A stretch of DNA of 64,000 bases from Vicia villosa (Eukaryota > Streptophyta > Magnoliopsida > Fabales > Fabaceae), in the NCBI RefSeq assembly GCF_029867415.1, contig NC_081181.1, forward strand, positions 116,809,888 through 116,873,887, read 5' to 3'. The translations under genes and the position numbers were made by a program. The notes under the pieces are model-generated. The model did not search any database. It had not been told where the DNA came from and worked only from the letters and a program-made list of their open reading frames with translations. Below are positions 32,596 to 44,740 of the stretch, one piece after another; position 1 is the stretch's first letter; each line of letters opens with the position of its first letter.

Positions 32596-32603
32596 TATTT
32601 AAA
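32596..32603 (-). promoter_or_regulatory. TATA-like box of the antisense PMD gene
   Basis: TTTAAATA on the minus strand, 112 bp before the ATG at 32484. The leader between them is CT-rich, as in many plant genes. 32604-32917 holds no ORF worth calling and is probably the upstream promoter region. Confidence 0.45.
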
Positions 32604-32917
32604 GGTTTAACGGAAACCCTTTCAAATCTTTTGGGTAAAAGTCAAAGACATGCGACAGATGTTGATTTAATCCAACGGCGGTCGAATAATTATTAGCTTT
32701 ACTCCTAGTATATAGGAGTAATGATCATGAGGTAATGATAGAACGTGGGAATGTAAGTTCTGAGAGGACATCTTTGAAAATGACAAGACGTTTTGAAAGT
32801 AGAGCCATAAATGATTATGACATTAGTCAGTTGTCTTGGAACTCTCAGAAGTGAGTAAAACGAAATCTCATTATAACAAGAAACGCCTATTTCTCTTGTT
32901 TTTCGAAACAGGCATTT

Positions 32918-32930
32918 ATTGGGGGCAATT
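32918..32930 (+). promoter_or_regulatory. Polypurine tract of element B
   Basis: ATTGGGGGCAATT directly before the 3' LTR start at 32931. The purine run is short and flanked by an ATTG...CAAT dyad. Confidence 0.7.
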
Positions 32931-33905
32931 TGTTGGCTGGGGATTTCGTTTGGAAAGAATATCCTTTGAAGAGTTACCAATCGAAGGAAGATGGTTACTG
33001 ATGACCATTTCTGAGTTTAAAAATGGCTATTGACGGCCATGTTTCGAGGATGTTGGTTTGAGTTGGAATAAAGATGGTTAGACTTGGAGCTAATTCGAAG
33101 AAGAATATCTTTAAAAGACTTAAACGTTTTTGCGAAATACGTAAAGTACTGAGGCTGAACGTGTCTTCGTGGCATTCTCGATTCTGGTTGCGTTGCTACG
33201 TGTCGAAAGAAGATTCAGGCGGGATGATTTGAATTTCGAATTAGTTTGTGTAACCGCACAAAGACAGATGGCATCCCAGGGTTTTCTTGTGGGCAACGTG
33301 GCGTTAGATTAGTATAGGACCGTTAGGATCGAAATTAGTATAAATAAGGGTCTTAATGTTAGGATTCCGTGTGTTCATTTTGTACAAATCACTCACAAAT
33401 CACTCAAGTATCAAGTGTTTAGAGAACGAGTTCGCTTAGAAATGTACGTATGACACCAACATCAATTTAAATACATTTGTGTTTTCCTTTATTCAAGTAT
33501 CTTTTCATTATTACTGCTTCCATTTACTTCCTGTTATTTATCTTCTTGCATTTCTTTCGTTGCGTCTAAACTTTCATTTCGAGGCACTTTACATTCCTGC
33601 ATTTTACATTACTGCATGTTATATTTCTGCACTTTACTTTTTATGCAATTTACATGCTTTTATTTATGTTTCTTTGAAAGTTGTATTGACTCGTATGACC
33701 AGTGCTGTTTCAAGTGAACATTCATAAGGTCGAATCACAAAACAAGTTTTTCTCGAAGTCAGAACAGGCAAACATGAATCGAATCCTTTCAAAAGACATT
33801 TGTTTGACTATGTCCTAGGATCAATCTAGTCGATCCTGCGAGTAACCAAAGTATATTTTATAGTTTGGAGGACTAGTGGTTGTTTACCGGAAATCACCGT
33901 AAACA
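32931..33905 (+). repeat. 3' LTR of element B
   Basis: 975 bp, about 15 substitutions and no gaps against 9946-10920 by eye. It keeps TATAAATA at 33339-33346. The duplication AGGAC follows. Confidence 0.95.
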
Positions 33906-35224
33906 AGGACATGCCTTGGGAGTTGTCCAAGTGAACCTAACTGTGGGTTCAGTCACAAGGCCAACTATGTTCATGGTGATACCAACAAAAGCGAACTATA
34001 TCCTTTTGTTAGGAAGGGAATGGATTCATGGGGTTGCTGTCGTGCCTTCGACAATGCATCAAAGGTTAACTATTTGGAGAGAAGATGGAATAGTTGAAAA
34101 CATAGAAGGAGACCAAAGTTATTATATGGCTGAAGCGAATCAAGTCATTAAAACCAGTTTCGAAAAAAACCTAGCCAATATAAGGCCATGCCATGCAGCA
34201 GAAGATGTATACTCTCCAAATAAAAATGCTACGTATTATTTATCCCTTCACCCCAATGGATTCCAGTGGAACAGAGAAATAATGGAAGGCCCAGAAGAGA
34301 CAGAACCCATCGAAGGATTACCAAGAATACAACCAACTGGCTGGGACGAAGACGTTGAATATGTCTGAGTCATCTTTCTTCGAAAAGATTTCGGCTTACA
34401 TAGCCGAAAATAAAAGAAAAGCGGCTCTTGAGGCTGAACTATCAAACATGGCTGTCGAAGCCATACAGAAGGAATCAGAAGTTCTAGGCCCTGGAATACA
34501 CTTTATTCCACAACCACTTGACGACAATACCTATGGCGGACAGGTTTCAAGCGAAGGAGCAAGTCAAAGATTAGACGCAATTTATGATGAGAAACCTTTA
34601 GGGTTCGAAAAGGATCCAATGGAACCAAATATAAGGATGTTAGATCAAGACCCACTCGAAGAAGTAGATCTTGGAGACGAGAGTCGAAAGAGGGTGACAT
34701 ATATCAGTGCAAAATTGGAGCCAGCCCTAAAATCAAAGGTCATTGCGTTACTAAAAGAAAATATAGACTACTTCGCCTGGGAATATGATGAGATGCCTGG
34801 TTTAGGGAGATACTTGGTCGAACTGAGGTTGCCTATAAAAGAAGGGAATAAGCCCATCAAGCAAACTCCTAGAAGATTCGCACCAGCAATTCTCTCGAAG
34901 ATTAAAGCAGAGGTCGAAAGACTTCTTCGTTGCAAATTCATTAGGACTACGAGGTACGTCGAATGGATTACTAATATTGTACCTGTTATTTAAAAGAATG
35001 GTTCTTTAAGGGTATGCATAGATTTTCGTGATCTAAATGCAGCAACCCCTAAAGATGAATATCCTATGCCTATGGCAGAGATGTTAGTCGACTCAGCCGT
35101 AGGCTTCGAATATCTAAGTATGCTAGATGGATATTCAGGATACAATCAAATTTTCATTGCAGAAGAAGATGTGTCCAAGACTGCTTTTCGTTGTCTTGGG
35201 GCAATAGGTACCTATGAGTGGGTC
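33906..35224 (+). pseudogene. Element C resumed: protease end and RT start
   Basis: This continues the gag-pro frame interrupted at 9945: VQVNLTVGSVTRPTMFMVIP and LLGREWIHGVA match B's 14640-14750. Gag-pro ends at 34368, overlapping a pol start in ATGTCTGA (34361-34368), exactly as in B. RT follows (QTPRRFAP near 34865, FRDLNA near 35026) with a stop at 34991 (AAA to TAA). At about 35222, in the middle of RT before the catalytic YIDD, the sequence switches to the tail of a long-LTR element. Confidence 0.87.
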
Positions 35225-35318
35225 ATTAATCTTGGTATTTAATCTTCTTCTACCTCGAATATTCGAAAGGCTAGCGCCAATCTCACCTTCGAGTATAAGA
35301 CGATTAAACAGGGGCAAC
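35225..35318 (+). other. 3' tail and polypurine tract of a long-LTR element
   Basis: The 94 bases before LTR F are nearly the same as those before G's right LTR (61866-61960): CTTGGTATTTAATCTTCTTC, GGCTAGCGCCAATCTCACC, GACGATTAAA, then the tract AGGGGCAAC. This is the end of an internal region. The rest of that element is gone. Confidence 0.8.
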
Positions 35319-38300
35319 TGTCATACCCCAAATTTGTCCTACCCTTTAACTTCTAACTGGCTTAGGCTTTGCATTCATGTACATATATCACCTAGGTCCT
35401 AATCCATACCCATGCATGCATATCATTGGTGCTATTCAAAGGCTAGCAAGAAAAAGCTCTGTTGCAAAGAATTTTGATCAGAGAATAAGGAGACTGAGGT
35501 ATAATCATGTGGTTCTATGTTCAAGGAAGTCCTCCTGGATTGGGGTTTCTCTCTGTCTCAAGTCAAGGCATTGGTTAAAGGATACTGGCTTGCAAATCAT
35601 CTGGTTCTTTAAATCAGGGTTTCTTTGACCAAAGTCAACCAGTTGACTTTCTGGTCAACAATTAATCAGGAATGGTTTCTATGTGTGAAAAGCTTCTCAT
35701 ACTGACTATGTGGATGTGTTTGTTTGACTGGATTTGACTGGAGGAGATTTAATCGGGAATTTCACCAATAGTCGGAAAAATCAGAACAGTTGACTTTTGG
35801 GTCAAAATCAGAAGAATTATTCAAATATTGACTTTTGGTGGAAAATTAATCAAGAAAAGTCGAAGAACGGATAAAATCGGGAGTTCGACAAAAAGTTGCC
35901 AAAATAGCAAAAAGACAAAAGTTTCCAACACTTAGAAAAATTTTTGATGCTTTAAATCTTGTTGAGCAGTCCACTTCAGCACTAGATTACACGTGGCAAA
36001 TGGCATTTTCTGAAGAAAATTCCAACATCAAAGTTGTTCCTCTCATGGAAGAGAACGACTTTGTAGTTGGACACTTTTTCATTTGAAGCTTGTATGAAGA
36101 GTTAAAGTGGTGTGAAGTTTCTGAAAATTCATTTAAGCCAAGTCATACTCCAGGTCCCAAGTCAGGTCATGATCTGGCATTTTAACAAACACATGGCATG
36201 CCAAATCTCCAGCCATTTTTAGAGCTCTACAAGAGTACCATGAATGCAAACTTGGTATGTATCTCTTCCTTGCCATCCCCTCTATCCATTGAAACAAGAA
36301 TTAGGTCAATTGAACAAGTATTGAGTGAGATGCAAGCCCTCAAAGTTGTGCCTCTACACTGACTAGATCTTGCATCCAGCCAAGGCAGATTTCCATGGCA
36401 CACGCATACATTTCAGCAAACACATGGTGTGCCAAATCTCAATGTGCTTTTCTCCCTCCACAAGCCTTCATTTTGAACAAGCCTGGTATTGAGGTACTCC
36501 TTGCTATGTCCTCTATCTATTGAGCCCAGTATCATTAATTTTGGACGTGCATGGAGCAAGTTGCAAGGCTGCAAAGTCACCCCTCCATTCAATCACGTTT
36601 CTGCCAGGGTATGTGCACAAGCTCAAGCCACACGCCCAGGCATTCATATATTTTGAATCAGTGTGTTTAAAAGCTCCCTCGCTCCACCTACAAACCTCAT
36701 CTCAATGACTCTCAAACATCTAAACCCTTCAATCACATGCCCTCTTCATAATGCACTTGAGTTTGAAATGGATGGTGTTCTATGGAGAGAGATATAAGCA
36801 CACAAAGTGAGGGCATGGATATGATTTCGTTGCTGCTATTATCACTACCACGTATGGCCATGCACATGCTGCATTTAAAAAAGCTCATCAAAAGACTTAC
36901 TATAAATGCCACCCTTGCTCATTAAGTTTGCTAAGAAAAGAATGCAAGTAAAGTCCCACATTCAAGATTGGAAAGCTATGCTGCCAAAGTCTCATCCACT
37001 GAGTCCCACATTCAAGAAACTCTCATCATTCACCTCACACTTGCCATATATAAAGCTGCAACCCTCATTTCACACGGAGGCATCCATTTTCTCCTTCATT
37101 CTTCCAGATTCTCTCATCACTCTCTTCTCTCTACTCCACCTTCTCTCATCCTCACCTTCAATAACCTCTAACAAACTATAACCTCCATAACAAACTTCTC
37201 AACAAACTCATCACCACCATAACCTTGCAACGATAGCCACCACAACCACCATTGCTAACCTAAAACTCTGTTTTCCACCATCATCACCGCTACTGCAAGG
37301 TTCACCTTCATCTTCAAAAATTCCACAACCAAACCTTCAATCACTATAATCGCCTCCATCCTCCATTTTCATCAAGCTTCAGTAGTCATCATCATCTTCC
37401 ATAAGTGCTATCACCGGCAACAGATTCGTGAACAAGATCTGAGTTCCATTTCAATACGCGGTTTCTAAGTTCATTTCTCGGAGGTTAAGGTTGATTCCGA
37501 AGCCTAAAGCATCATCATTTTCATCTCGTTCAAGGTTCATCATCATCAAGATCTTGCGAGGAGTAGAGTTTTCTTCTCTGTATGTTCAAGATTCACAGGT
37601 AAATTCACCAAGACTCACTCACATGTAGCACAATAGATTCAGTGAATATTGCATATGTATGAGATTTTTATATGATTTACTGTGTGAGAAATTCTCGCTA
37701 CTCTCATGTTTGGATCGTGTGTGGAAGTTCTATGAATGTTTATGATGATGCGTTTAGCATGAGTTTCCGACGAGATCTTATATGTTAGGGTCTCGGAGAT
37801 TAGTCTCGGTTAGTAGGTTGCAAGGCTTTAATGAAAAAACGGAGAGTGGATCTGCGCTCAGAGCGAGATTTCGAGTCAGGTAGTGGTGGTCCGGCTCATT
37901 TCTGGGCGGTGTAGAGTTTCGCCGGTGGTGACGAAAACGGAGGAGACGACCGGAGTTGGCATCTCCGGCGTCTGTTTGCTTTTCCTTTTCTATGCCAGTC
38001 CATTACGTGGCATGCATGCTTTGGCCAGTATCCTGTATTTGTTTCTTGATTTCAATAATTGGTACATGATGTGGCGCGTGTTAATTGAACATGGCATGCT
38101 TTTTGTCTTATTATCATTTAAATCTCCCCTGGCCAATTGATACAAGTTCCACGTGCAGTCACATTTTATTTTGATAAAGAAAAGGGATTATGGTACATAA
38201 AGCCACATGCTGAATGATAGTCATAAAAGATGAATATAAAATGAGATAAAAATGGGGAATAGAGTGGATAGTGGAACGATGGGCTGCACGTATTGAGCCT

Positions 38301-39638
38301 GGGTTCTTTTTCTGGAACTGTACCCCTCACTTGCTATTGCACCTTCGCTACAGGATTAGGCCTTTAGTGCGCCTGCTACCCCCACCCCCTTGTTTGAAGC
38401 CCATTTTTGTTTTTAAGTAATTTTCAGTTCATTAGAGAAATACTTTTACACCCCCATGCTGTTAATAACAAATAATGAAAATTGATTTTTCCTTTTTGAA
38501 TATTAATTCATTTTTCTTAAATAAAAGCTGATAAAAAATTGTTTTCTCTCCTATTAGACTTTTTTTAGAATTTTATGAATCTTTTAGAAATTTTAATTGT
38601 TGTTTTCCTTGATTTTTGTTTGGTTGTTGAACCATAAAAATAATAGTAGTTTTAGTTTAATTCTTGAAAATAATTTCTCATATGGAATAAAAATGAAATA
38701 GTTTGTAAATAATTTTCATAAATAGCTTTCATGGTTTGTATGGTTTTTAATTCTTTTATTTTGTGAGTATATTTTCCATATATTGTGAAATGCTTAAATA
38801 ACTCTTCTTCCTCATTTCTATTAGAAGCAATTCATAACATAGATTTGGAAATTAGGAATAGTTCTCCATTTTTCATTCTTTTTCTTTTCAACATAAAACA
38901 CTTAATAAATACTCAAAATAAAATCCCTTTAAAAAATACCAAGAAAACACTTAAAAAACATTGATAAAAAAGTGAAAATTCTTAAAAAGGGAATGGAAGC
39001 TTGAACGTCCCTTGCTTAAGGGAATGTTCGAGTGCTTGGATCTCCCTTGCTTAAGGGTACCATTCAGGCGTAAGTTCCCAACTTCTAAAAAACACCAACC
39101 AAAGAGTAACTCGAGTTTCCCTTGCTTAAGGGATTTCCTCGAAACACTCAAACTCTCTCTCCTCTCCTTTCTTAAGGGCATTGTTATCTCCGCTCTATTG
39201 CATCCTAGGCTGTCCCCTTATGCAAGAGCGCGAGCGTTAACTCTGCCCAACTAAAAAACACAAAACAAACAGAAAATCGTGAGCCGAACTACGGCGCTCT
39301 GATTCCTAAAAAGGATATATAGGCATCAAGTCGCGAGGCTTGAACGAGCACACTTGTAAATAATTCCTTCTTTTCCCCGTATTTCTTTTGCATTCATTCG
39401 CATATAGACATAGACATAGTACACACCCTTTAAATAGAAACAAACATAGGTGGATACCATCGAGTACGATGGGCGTGAGGGGTGCTAGCACCTTCCCCTT
39501 GCGTAACCGACTCCCGTACCTAGATTCTCTGGTCGCAAGACCTTGTTCCTTCCTTTGTTAGGTTTTCTGATATTCCTTTCCCTTATGGGATAAATATATT
39601 GGTGGCGACTCTGTTCATTTTTTCGCGAGCGTGCGACA
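35319..39638 (+). repeat. LTR F, 4320 bp, Ogre-like
   Basis: Begins TGTCATACCCC after a polypurine tract and ends GCGTGCGACA just before a primer site. The first 500 bp contain a cluster of TTGAC/GTCAA motifs (35624-35833). The centre (36900-37560) is CT-rich with His/Ser/Leu pseudo-ORFs. The last 650 bp are the part best conserved with LTR G: three CCCTTGCTTAAGGG hairpins (39009-39133), then GGTGGATACCATCGAGTACG and ATTGGTGGCGACTCTG. No credible gene. Confidence 0.85.
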
Positions 39639-39640
39639 GC

Positions 39641-39658
39641 TGGCGACTCTGCTGGGGA
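39641..39658 (+). promoter_or_regulatory. Primer binding site after LTR F
   Basis: TGGCGACTCTGCTGGGGA, two bases after the LTR. G has the same site. An 11-base partial copy (TGGCGACTCTG) lies inside the LTR end at 39603-39613. Confidence 0.78.
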
Positions 39659-39842
39659 TTACCTAAGCAAGTCGATCCTAGCCTTTGTTTGTTTCTTTTA
39701 TTGGTATTCATTTATTTGTTTATGTGTTTACATTTTGTGTATATTTGCATATCATGTATATATGTTTGCATATCATGTTTACTTTCCGCATGCATCTGGA
39801 CTATATTATGGGTCCCCGTGGGGGCCACATATTTTTCTGCTT

Positions 39843-40128
39843 TGTTTTGCAGGTGGGGGGTTTGTGTGAGGTAAAAGGCCCACTACCCAGGCCAGTGACA
39901 CATAGGATTAGCGTGGATGCTCATGTTGACTCCCGTAGTGCTTGCTATGATCGAGTTTGACATGGGGTACCACAACTGGGCGAGGTTCTTTCATGGAACA
40001 CTGTGTCTGGCACGCTTGTTACCTCAAACACTTTGTACCCCGTGGGAACTGTAGACCCTAGTGACCATTAGGGACCACTTGTCCGTGTCTAGACTACATA
40101 CCTGTGAGATTGGGGTGGGACAGGAAAC
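39843..40128 (+). other. Conserved leader block in element F
   Basis: About 286 bp almost identical to 49162-49446 in G, although flanking DNA has diverged. It starts TGTTTTGCAG, which looks like a 3' splice site, and ends GGGTGGGACAGGAAAC. No conserved ORF runs through it. A packaging or splicing role is inferred from its place after the primer site. Confidence 0.65.
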
Positions 40129-40395
40129 CTTGGCTCCTACATACCATTGCTTCTTCATAGTTGAGGTTGGACCTTTATTTGGTCTATTCTCATGGTGCTT
40201 GATATCCTGGTATTTCAAAAAGGCGTCGAACCTTTGATCCTGTGACATTTGACTTATACAGAGGCTTCACATCAGTTATCCAGAGATTGCACAGAGGTTA
40301 CTAAGATTATATGGACCTTGATCCCATGCTTTTGCATTGCATAACATCATTGCTTCATCCGCTTCATTTGTGGGGGATCCTAAAGTCTATTTCCA

Positions 40396-40503
40396 AAAAA
40401 GAAGGAGAAAAAGAAAAAGGAAAGAAAAAAAAAGAGAAGAAAAGAAAGAAAGATATTATATACAAAATGAAGCTTTGATTCAAAAAAAAAAAGATAAAAG
40501 AGA
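40396..40503 (+). repeat. Purine-rich low-complexity tract (F)
   Basis: Long A/G run (AAGAAGGAGAAAAAGAAAAAG and similar). Comparable A-rich tracts occur at 42294-42375 and, in G, at about 59345-59440. Confidence 0.7.
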
Positions 40504-41115
40504 AATTAAAGTGTGTGAAAAGACTTTAGGATCTCTCATAAAGGAAACATGCATTCATACTATCATGCATTTCATGGCTCTTTTAGAGATTTATGGGACC
40601 TTTTCTACTCAGATTCCGACTTCAACGATACAATTGATTTCTCACCGATAAGTGCTTGAAGGTTAACATTGGAACAACTCCGTGAGGTTTTTGACTGAGA
40701 TGAGAACAGAAATGGAGACAGGCAGAATCAGTGTATGGAGGTTATTCAAGCGTTTTCTCTTTGACAAGAAGAATTGAGACGAGTTCCTCTTAGGCCAAAT
40801 GCAAATGTTGATCTCACCCATGAGAAGGTCTTATGTATCAGAATGTTTGAAATAATGTTGAGATTCCTATTCTTGGTAAGGAGAATTCACATCATTGAAG
40901 TCTTCAAGTTTCTGAGTATTGAAATTGACAAAAGGTTTTACCTCTTGAAAAAAGTCTGGAAGCCATGAAAAAGTCGTGACTTCGTTGATTTAGACGTTGA
41001 TGGTTTATGCCTAGTGCCTAATGTCAAGAAACTGCAAGGGTCATTTACTCTCACTCCGAATGGTCTGGATACTGAAGCTAAATTGATAATCATCTCCTGT
41101 ACATGTGTGGAAGTT

Positions 41116-41540
41116 GCTTGGGGCTCCCGATCGAGGGATAAGCAAGACGTACTCTTATCTTGAGCATTGCATCATTCGCATTGCTCGAATCCCTTAAAGC
41201 ATTACAAATTCCTAGGTGATTTCGTCAGAATCTTCTTCAAAGTGGTAATCAAGAGTGCTCTACACAATGCTTCTCATTCTCAAGTTGCTTCCCCGTTTGT
41301 CAGAATTTCAATTGGTTAAGATTCGAGTATTGGGTCCTCTTCACCACAAATAGATCTCCTCAATCTGATGACCATACAAGGTTCTTTCCATTTATGATGG
41401 CGAATACTACTCTAGCAACATCTATGCTTGGGGCTCCCGCACGAGGGATAAGCAAGACGTACTCTTATCTTGAGCATTGCATCACTCGCATTGCTCGAAT
41501 CCCTAAAGCAAGGCAAAAGTTTACGATTCTTGGGTGACTT
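41116..41540 (+). repeat. Direct repeat of about 110 bp, two copies
   Basis: GCTTGGGGCTCCCG...GAGGGATAAGCAAGACGTAC begins at 41116 and again at 41426, with about 95% identity by eye over the first 90 bases. Confidence 0.8.
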
Positions 41541-43198
41541 CGTTGGAGTTCTCTTTTGAAGTAATCTGAAGTGTTTGGAAAGAACTGCAAAAAATATTCA
41601 AGATCAAGAAGTCCAGACGGAGTCAAGTCTCCTCAACAACGACATTCATTTAGTTTCTTACTGCATTCTCATTGTATTTTTTCCTTTGTGTGTTTAAGCA
41701 TCAATAGCATGTAAAAACTTGTTAATTTCTGAATGAAAATCATAATACATTGTTTATGTTTGTCTTGAAGTAACCCATTCTTTTTCACTCATAAAATGTT
41801 TTTGGCATTACGATACCAACTTTACTAATCGCCCGCTTAGGCAGAGAGATGAGGGAGAATGATGAAAAATAAAAATGCAAAATCTCCAATTGTGTGCTTT
41901 TGAATAAAACCCTACTGAGGATGTACAGGCATTGTTTCAAATCCCCAAACACCGGAGATATAAGGGAGATAGACCCTCGTTAACCCCTTTGAGCCTTGAA
42001 GTGAGAGTTTCTTTTCTAATCATAAAAACCCTTATTTTAACCTTGGGGCAGGGTAGTGTTCATTTAGCTTGATCGAGTGTTCAAAACTCACCAAAAGGAT
42101 ATGCATCTAAGGATACAACAATGGTTACCCTTTAAAAGGTTGAGGAATGTCAAAACCGCAATGATTATCCCTATTCCATCAAGAGATCAATAGATGACGA
42201 TACCAGAATGGTAATCCTTCATCAAATCAAAGGAGTGAGGCGGTTGCAATCACCTCCAACGAATCAAAGATAATGCGAGGTCACACGACTTGTTCAAAAA
42301 AAAGAGAGCAAAAAAAAATGGCGAAAAAATAATGAAAATAAAAAAAAGATGAAAAGAAAAGAAGCATGAGAAAAAAGACGATGAAATTGCCAAGCAAGAA
42401 CAAAGTCGTGTGACAATGAATCAGAAGAATAAAAGGTGAGCGACCGCCATGTCCAAAGAACCTCATTGATTCCTCAACCATTTCAAATTCCTTGTGAGGG
42501 ATGAGCACTCGTGACGAGTTAACTGAACATAGGACTGGAGAACATCATGAAGGGGGTGGGCACCAAATAATTTTGAGCCTAAAAATCCTTTGTTTCTTTA
42601 AACCGTGAACCCGGCCAAATTACAACCCTTAAAAGTCCTAATTGAAGTAGGGTTTATTTTGAAAACACACTCCGATGAGATGGTGTTTAACTGACTCCCA
42701 ATGAAGCGTGATACATATTTATGTTGGTATCGTACATTTGCTTTATCTTCCATATGCAAGAATCGAGGTTGTGTCAACTAGTGATCCATTCACAAGAGGT
42801 CGCAATCTCATTTCAATAAAAAGTTTTAAAACTTCAAGACTAACATAGGCTTTGCATTAGAATCATCAATCTTAGAATTAACATTCTTTTGCATACAAAT
42901 ATGTGCTTAACATCAAGGAAATTACCATGATGAGAATCGGTGAAGAGCTTGATCATGTCAAAATACAAGAGACATGAGAACTCTGAGGAGTAAAAGCTAA
43001 TCATTTCAAATGTTGACCATAAAGAGGAAGGTTCTCTAAAAACTCCGTTGGGCATGAATAGTTAATGCTTTCTTTGATTACCCTGAGGGGAAGAGTTTGA
43101 AGACTCCGTTGAGCGTGGTAAAGTTGTTTCCATGTTTGTTTGACTTCAAAACAAAGAAAGCTTAAGGATTCTAGTAAGATGTACCTAATCAGGGGCAA

Positions 43199-43350
43199 TT
43201 GAATCGAGGTTTGACCTCTCAAATTCAGCATATCTGGGGCAATCATGTCGATAAATCTCTTCAAGCCTTGATTAATCTGGGGAAATCACGTCGAGGAATC
43301 TCTCTTGAGTTCAACCAATCTGGGGCAGTTACGTCGAGATTCGACAAATC
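43199..43350 (+). repeat. Short degenerate tandem repeat, about 45 bp
   Basis: Three to four units with AATCTGGGGCAATCACGTCGA and ATCTCT. A related CTCCTAGGAGT palindrome repeat follows at 43438-43505. Confidence 0.6.
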
Positions 43351-44088
43351 TCTCCAAGGATCCTTTAGGGTAAACTCCTTCATGGGTCATGAAACTTGGG
43401 GCACAATCTTAGGAGTTATATTGTCTCTCCCCGACCATTGGAGTTTATTTCTCCTAGAAATTTGGTCTTTCCCCAAGCACAGGAGTTTACTTCTCCTAGG
43501 AGTTGTTCCTTTCTCCAACCTGGCCCCCTTATCTGGATTTCTCATCCCCAACATGGTGAATCGAGGGAATCTCCTCAAGTTGAAAATCTTCCAAGCAGTG
43601 GCACATGGTGAGAAGTCAGAAGTTATTCTACACTCTACAAGCCAACAACCAGAAGGTGCATCTTACAAGTCAAAGTCCAATATCTATTGCCATTTCTACA
43701 TAATTCTTAACACTAAGGGGATTCTCCCTGGTGTCTACCTCACTAATGCCTTTATTTGGCACTCTGCATATAGTGTTCATTGGATATAACATTGCATCCT
43801 CAAAAGCGTAGCATATCCGTCAAAGCGGATCATTACACCATAGAAAAATTCAAACATGCATACAGAGCATAAGCCAGATAAGACAAATCAGCACTAAATC
43901 AAGGCGGTTATACTTCCCCACATAAAAAGTTGTCCTTACAAACTCCGATTGATATCTGCTACCGTATTACAAATCCCCTCCAGCCACGGTGCCGATACCT
44001 GGTACCCTTAATCCCCAAAAGAAGTCTCATTTTTTCTCTCTAGTGGATCGGACACAATGTCTTTCTTCGTCAGGATCGTTGTCTCCGA

Positions 44089-44548
44089 GGTTATTTCCCG
44101 TATGCTGCATGCAGATTAGAGCGTGAATGAGGGTGGGCATTCAACCCATCTCATTTTTCAATCGTTTGAGTAATCATACTTGGTGTGTGGCAATTCGAAC
44201 GATTGCCGCTCTTGAAGAGTTACACCCCGCCTTTTGGCCTGAGGGATTAATGTAATTCTTATGCTTCGTAAGCATCGATATCCCCGTAACCCCCAGTGGT
44301 TACTATCATCTTATTGTCGAGTCTAGTCATCTCTAGTCTTGTCATGGTTATTTCCCGTATGTTGCGTGCAAATTAGAGTGGGAATGAGGATGAGCATTCA
44401 ACCCACCTCATTTTTCAATCATTTGAATGACCATACTTGGTGTGTGGCAATTCGAACGATTGCCACTCTTGAAGAGTTACACCCCGTCTTTTGGCCCGAG
44501 GGATTAATGTAATTCTTATGCTTCGTAAGCATCGATATCCCGTGATTC
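44089..44548 (+). repeat. Direct duplication of about 200 bp (F)
   Basis: GGTTATTTCCCGTATG at 44089 recurs at 44346. Both copies run through GGCAATTCGAACGATTGCC to CTTCGTAAGCATCGATATCCC. Confidence 0.85.
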
Positions 44549-44740
44549 TTCAGTATGTACTACTCTTTTGGGTCGAGTCTAGTCGTCACTAGTCTCTGTG
44601 GTCCCTTTCCCTCGTACGGAAAAACTTTTAGATCCAACCCCCGTGTTGTGTATCCTTTGCCTTCCGTCCTGGCAAATCATTTCAAGACTAAATCCCAATC
44701 CCCAGTAAGTCCATCTACCAAGCTTCTCAAACACTCGTCT

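Larger units (their letters stand above)
9946..33905 (+). mobile_element. Element B: Tat-lineage Ty3/gypsy retrotransposon with antisense accessory genes
   Basis: Complete element bounded by two 975-bp LTRs and the duplication AGGAC. Without nested element A and its duplication it is about 14.9 kb. Order on the plus strand: LTR, primer site, gag-pro, pol (RT, RNase H, a second RNase H, integrase), two antisense accessory genes, polypurine tract, LTR. Two RNase H domains are the hallmark of the Tat lineage (Ogre, Retand, Grande). Antisense or extra ORFs between pol and the 3' LTR are also known in that group. All coding regions carry stops or frameshifts. The LTR pair differs at about 15 sites by eye, so this is a middle-aged insertion, older than A. 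It inserted into the related element C. Confidence 0.93.

Noticed and set aside
35319..39638. Host gene in the 4.3-kb stretch without retroviral genes
   Set aside because: The boundaries, a polypurine tract on the left and a primer site on the right, show that it is an LTR. ORFs are short and unrelated to known domains.
43199..43789. 196-residue ORF in F
   Set aside because: No recognisable domain. It covers degenerate tandem repeats and has no counterpart in G.
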